DNA from: Phoronis australis
Taxonomy: Eukaryota > Phoronida > Phoronidae
Direction of reading: 5' to 3'
NCBI GenBank assembly: GCA_002633005.1
Contig: NMRA01000050.1
Coordinates: 1,150,944-1,214,943 of the forward strand
Length of the DNA stretch: 64,000 nucleotides
The notes under the pieces were generated by a model, which saw only the letters and a program-made list of their open reading frames with translations, had not been told where the DNA came from and did not search any database. The translations under genes and the position numbers were made by a program. The stretch's first letter is position 1, and each line of letters opens with the position of its first letter. Below, piece after piece: positions 63,023-64,000 of this stretch.

Positions 63023-63669
63023 GCGAGCTACGACAATTAGTATAACCAAATAATAGGAAATAGAGCCTGTACTTTGTCTAACAAGTGGGTGAGACGAACT
63101 CTTTATAGAATATTTTTTCTATTTGGATTTGATATGTACACCTTGAAGCTTGTAATGCACTAAGGCCAGTCAATGAATGTATATTGTTTCTATTGCAATC
63201 ATTAGTTTTAGCAGAGTTATTAAAGTTTGAATTGTGGCAACATTGCGTAGCGTTTTAAGACACATGTTCGTATTGACGTCGTTCAGCATTTAATTCTAAA
63301 ATTCAATGCGCCAACACCACGGATATTTCTCAAGTTTGATAAATGTAACCCCCCCCCTCCTGTTGCAACAACTAACTACACATGGTTTCTAGAACGTTCT
63401 AATGTTTCAGTTTACGTTTAGCAACTATAAGAGACGAAACGTGATGTAATAGCGGAGTTGCAACCGAATCGATTTAACGATTGCGCATGTCCGGAAATTA
63501 GGGTGCGCAAAGGCTACTGGGATTGTTGATGGTAAACGGGATGGCCGACTGGTTTGCACGACGTGTAATTTGTGTGCATTAAACTACGCTGTTGTATGTA
63601 ATTCTGCCGCTATTCGCCCTAATTAGTGCCCATGGCTCAACAAGTGCCCCAACGCGTTTTCAGACTTTG

Positions 63670-63990
63670 CTAAAGTAAGCGCCCAGTCCATGAACTACAT
63701 GCGAAAAATGCCCTTACATACAGTTCTAACGTCTCCAATTTAACAACTGAAAGATCCGACAGCCTGAATTTGTAACGGACCACGAGCCTCACCGTTATGT
63801 CCGTACACTTCAAACTTACGCCGCGATTCAAAAAGAACGCATAAGTTTTGCTGCTCTTGCGAGGGATGTGCCCCACTACGCGGGTCTGGACTTTGAAAAC
63901 AGACACAGCGTACTTGTCAAAGAGCGGGATTGCACTGTTTCTTTCCAGTACAGATCTTCTCCGGCCTCAAACTTCTTTGTGCATGTGAAA
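63670..63990 (-). pseudogene. Decayed HIRAN-like domain reading frame, probably repeat-derived
   Basis: The minus-strand frame reads DKYAVSVFK, then VVGHIPRKSSK, then FFLNRGV. This matches the HIRAN-type block in which a D-(R/K)-x-A-V-x-V strand is followed by VGHxPR and a FLxRGG turn. Such frames are common as interspersed copies in marine invertebrate genomes. The upstream part (KFEAGEDLYWKE) is in a different frame, so at least one frameshift is present, and the copy runs close to the window edge. HIRAN domains in HLTF-type proteins bind DNA ends; this copy is unlikely to function. Confidence 0.5.
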
Positions 63991-64000
63991 ACCGTGAATC

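Noticed and set aside
1-64000. CRISPR arrays, bacterial operons, rRNA genes
   Set aside because: None present; the sequence is animal nuclear DNA in character.

Overview
The window looks like nuclear DNA of a marine invertebrate animal. It has split genes with GT-AG introns, long AT-rich non-coding stretches, many small DNA-transposon remnants, a Penelope-like element, a LINE fragment and frequent ACATGT palindromes. I cannot name the phylum; a hemichordate, cephalochordate, cnidarian or similar animal would fit. I saw no bacterial-type operons and no convincing RNA genes. Most open reading frames over 60 codons here are chance.

Two multi-exon genes could be rebuilt by joining exons whose splice sites and phases agree. 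Gene 1 (+ strand, 4429-17503, ten exons, 546 codons) encodes a secreted protein. It has a signal peptide, one PAN/Apple-type domain, and three tandem copies of a domain resembling the non-collagenous C-terminal domain of CTHRC1 (collagen triple helix repeat containing 1). Each copy is a three-exon cassette with the same intron phases (1-0-1), so the gene grew by duplicating a symmetric cassette. There is no collagen stretch. I know of no description of this architecture.

Gene 2 (- strand, from 55197 down to 23127) is an extracellular alpha-carbonic anhydrase. Four catalytic exons are certain. A signal-peptide exon with a TATA box lies about 25 kb upstream and joins in phase. The last exon was not found with confidence. 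The donor of its third exon sits in three exact 63-bp tandem units, giving three successive 5' splice sites.

Layout: 1-4.4 kb, upstream DNA with two small inverted-repeat elements. 4.4-17.5 kb, gene 1 with transposon pieces in its introns. 17.5-23.1 kb, apparently non-coding except for possible carbonic anhydrase 3' sequence and a MITE. 23.1-30.3 kb, the catalytic exons, with a Penelope-like remnant in one intron. 30.3-55.1 kb, the inferred first intron, full of elements: a pair of TTAA-type elements in opposite orientation, several copies of a roughly 150-bp MITE, and two exon-like reading frames of unknown identity. 55.3-64 kb, AT-rich DNA with further repeats and a decayed HIRAN-like reading frame at the right edge.

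The two genes converge (tail to tail across 17.5-23.1 kb). Both products appear to be secreted, but nothing here shows that they act together.
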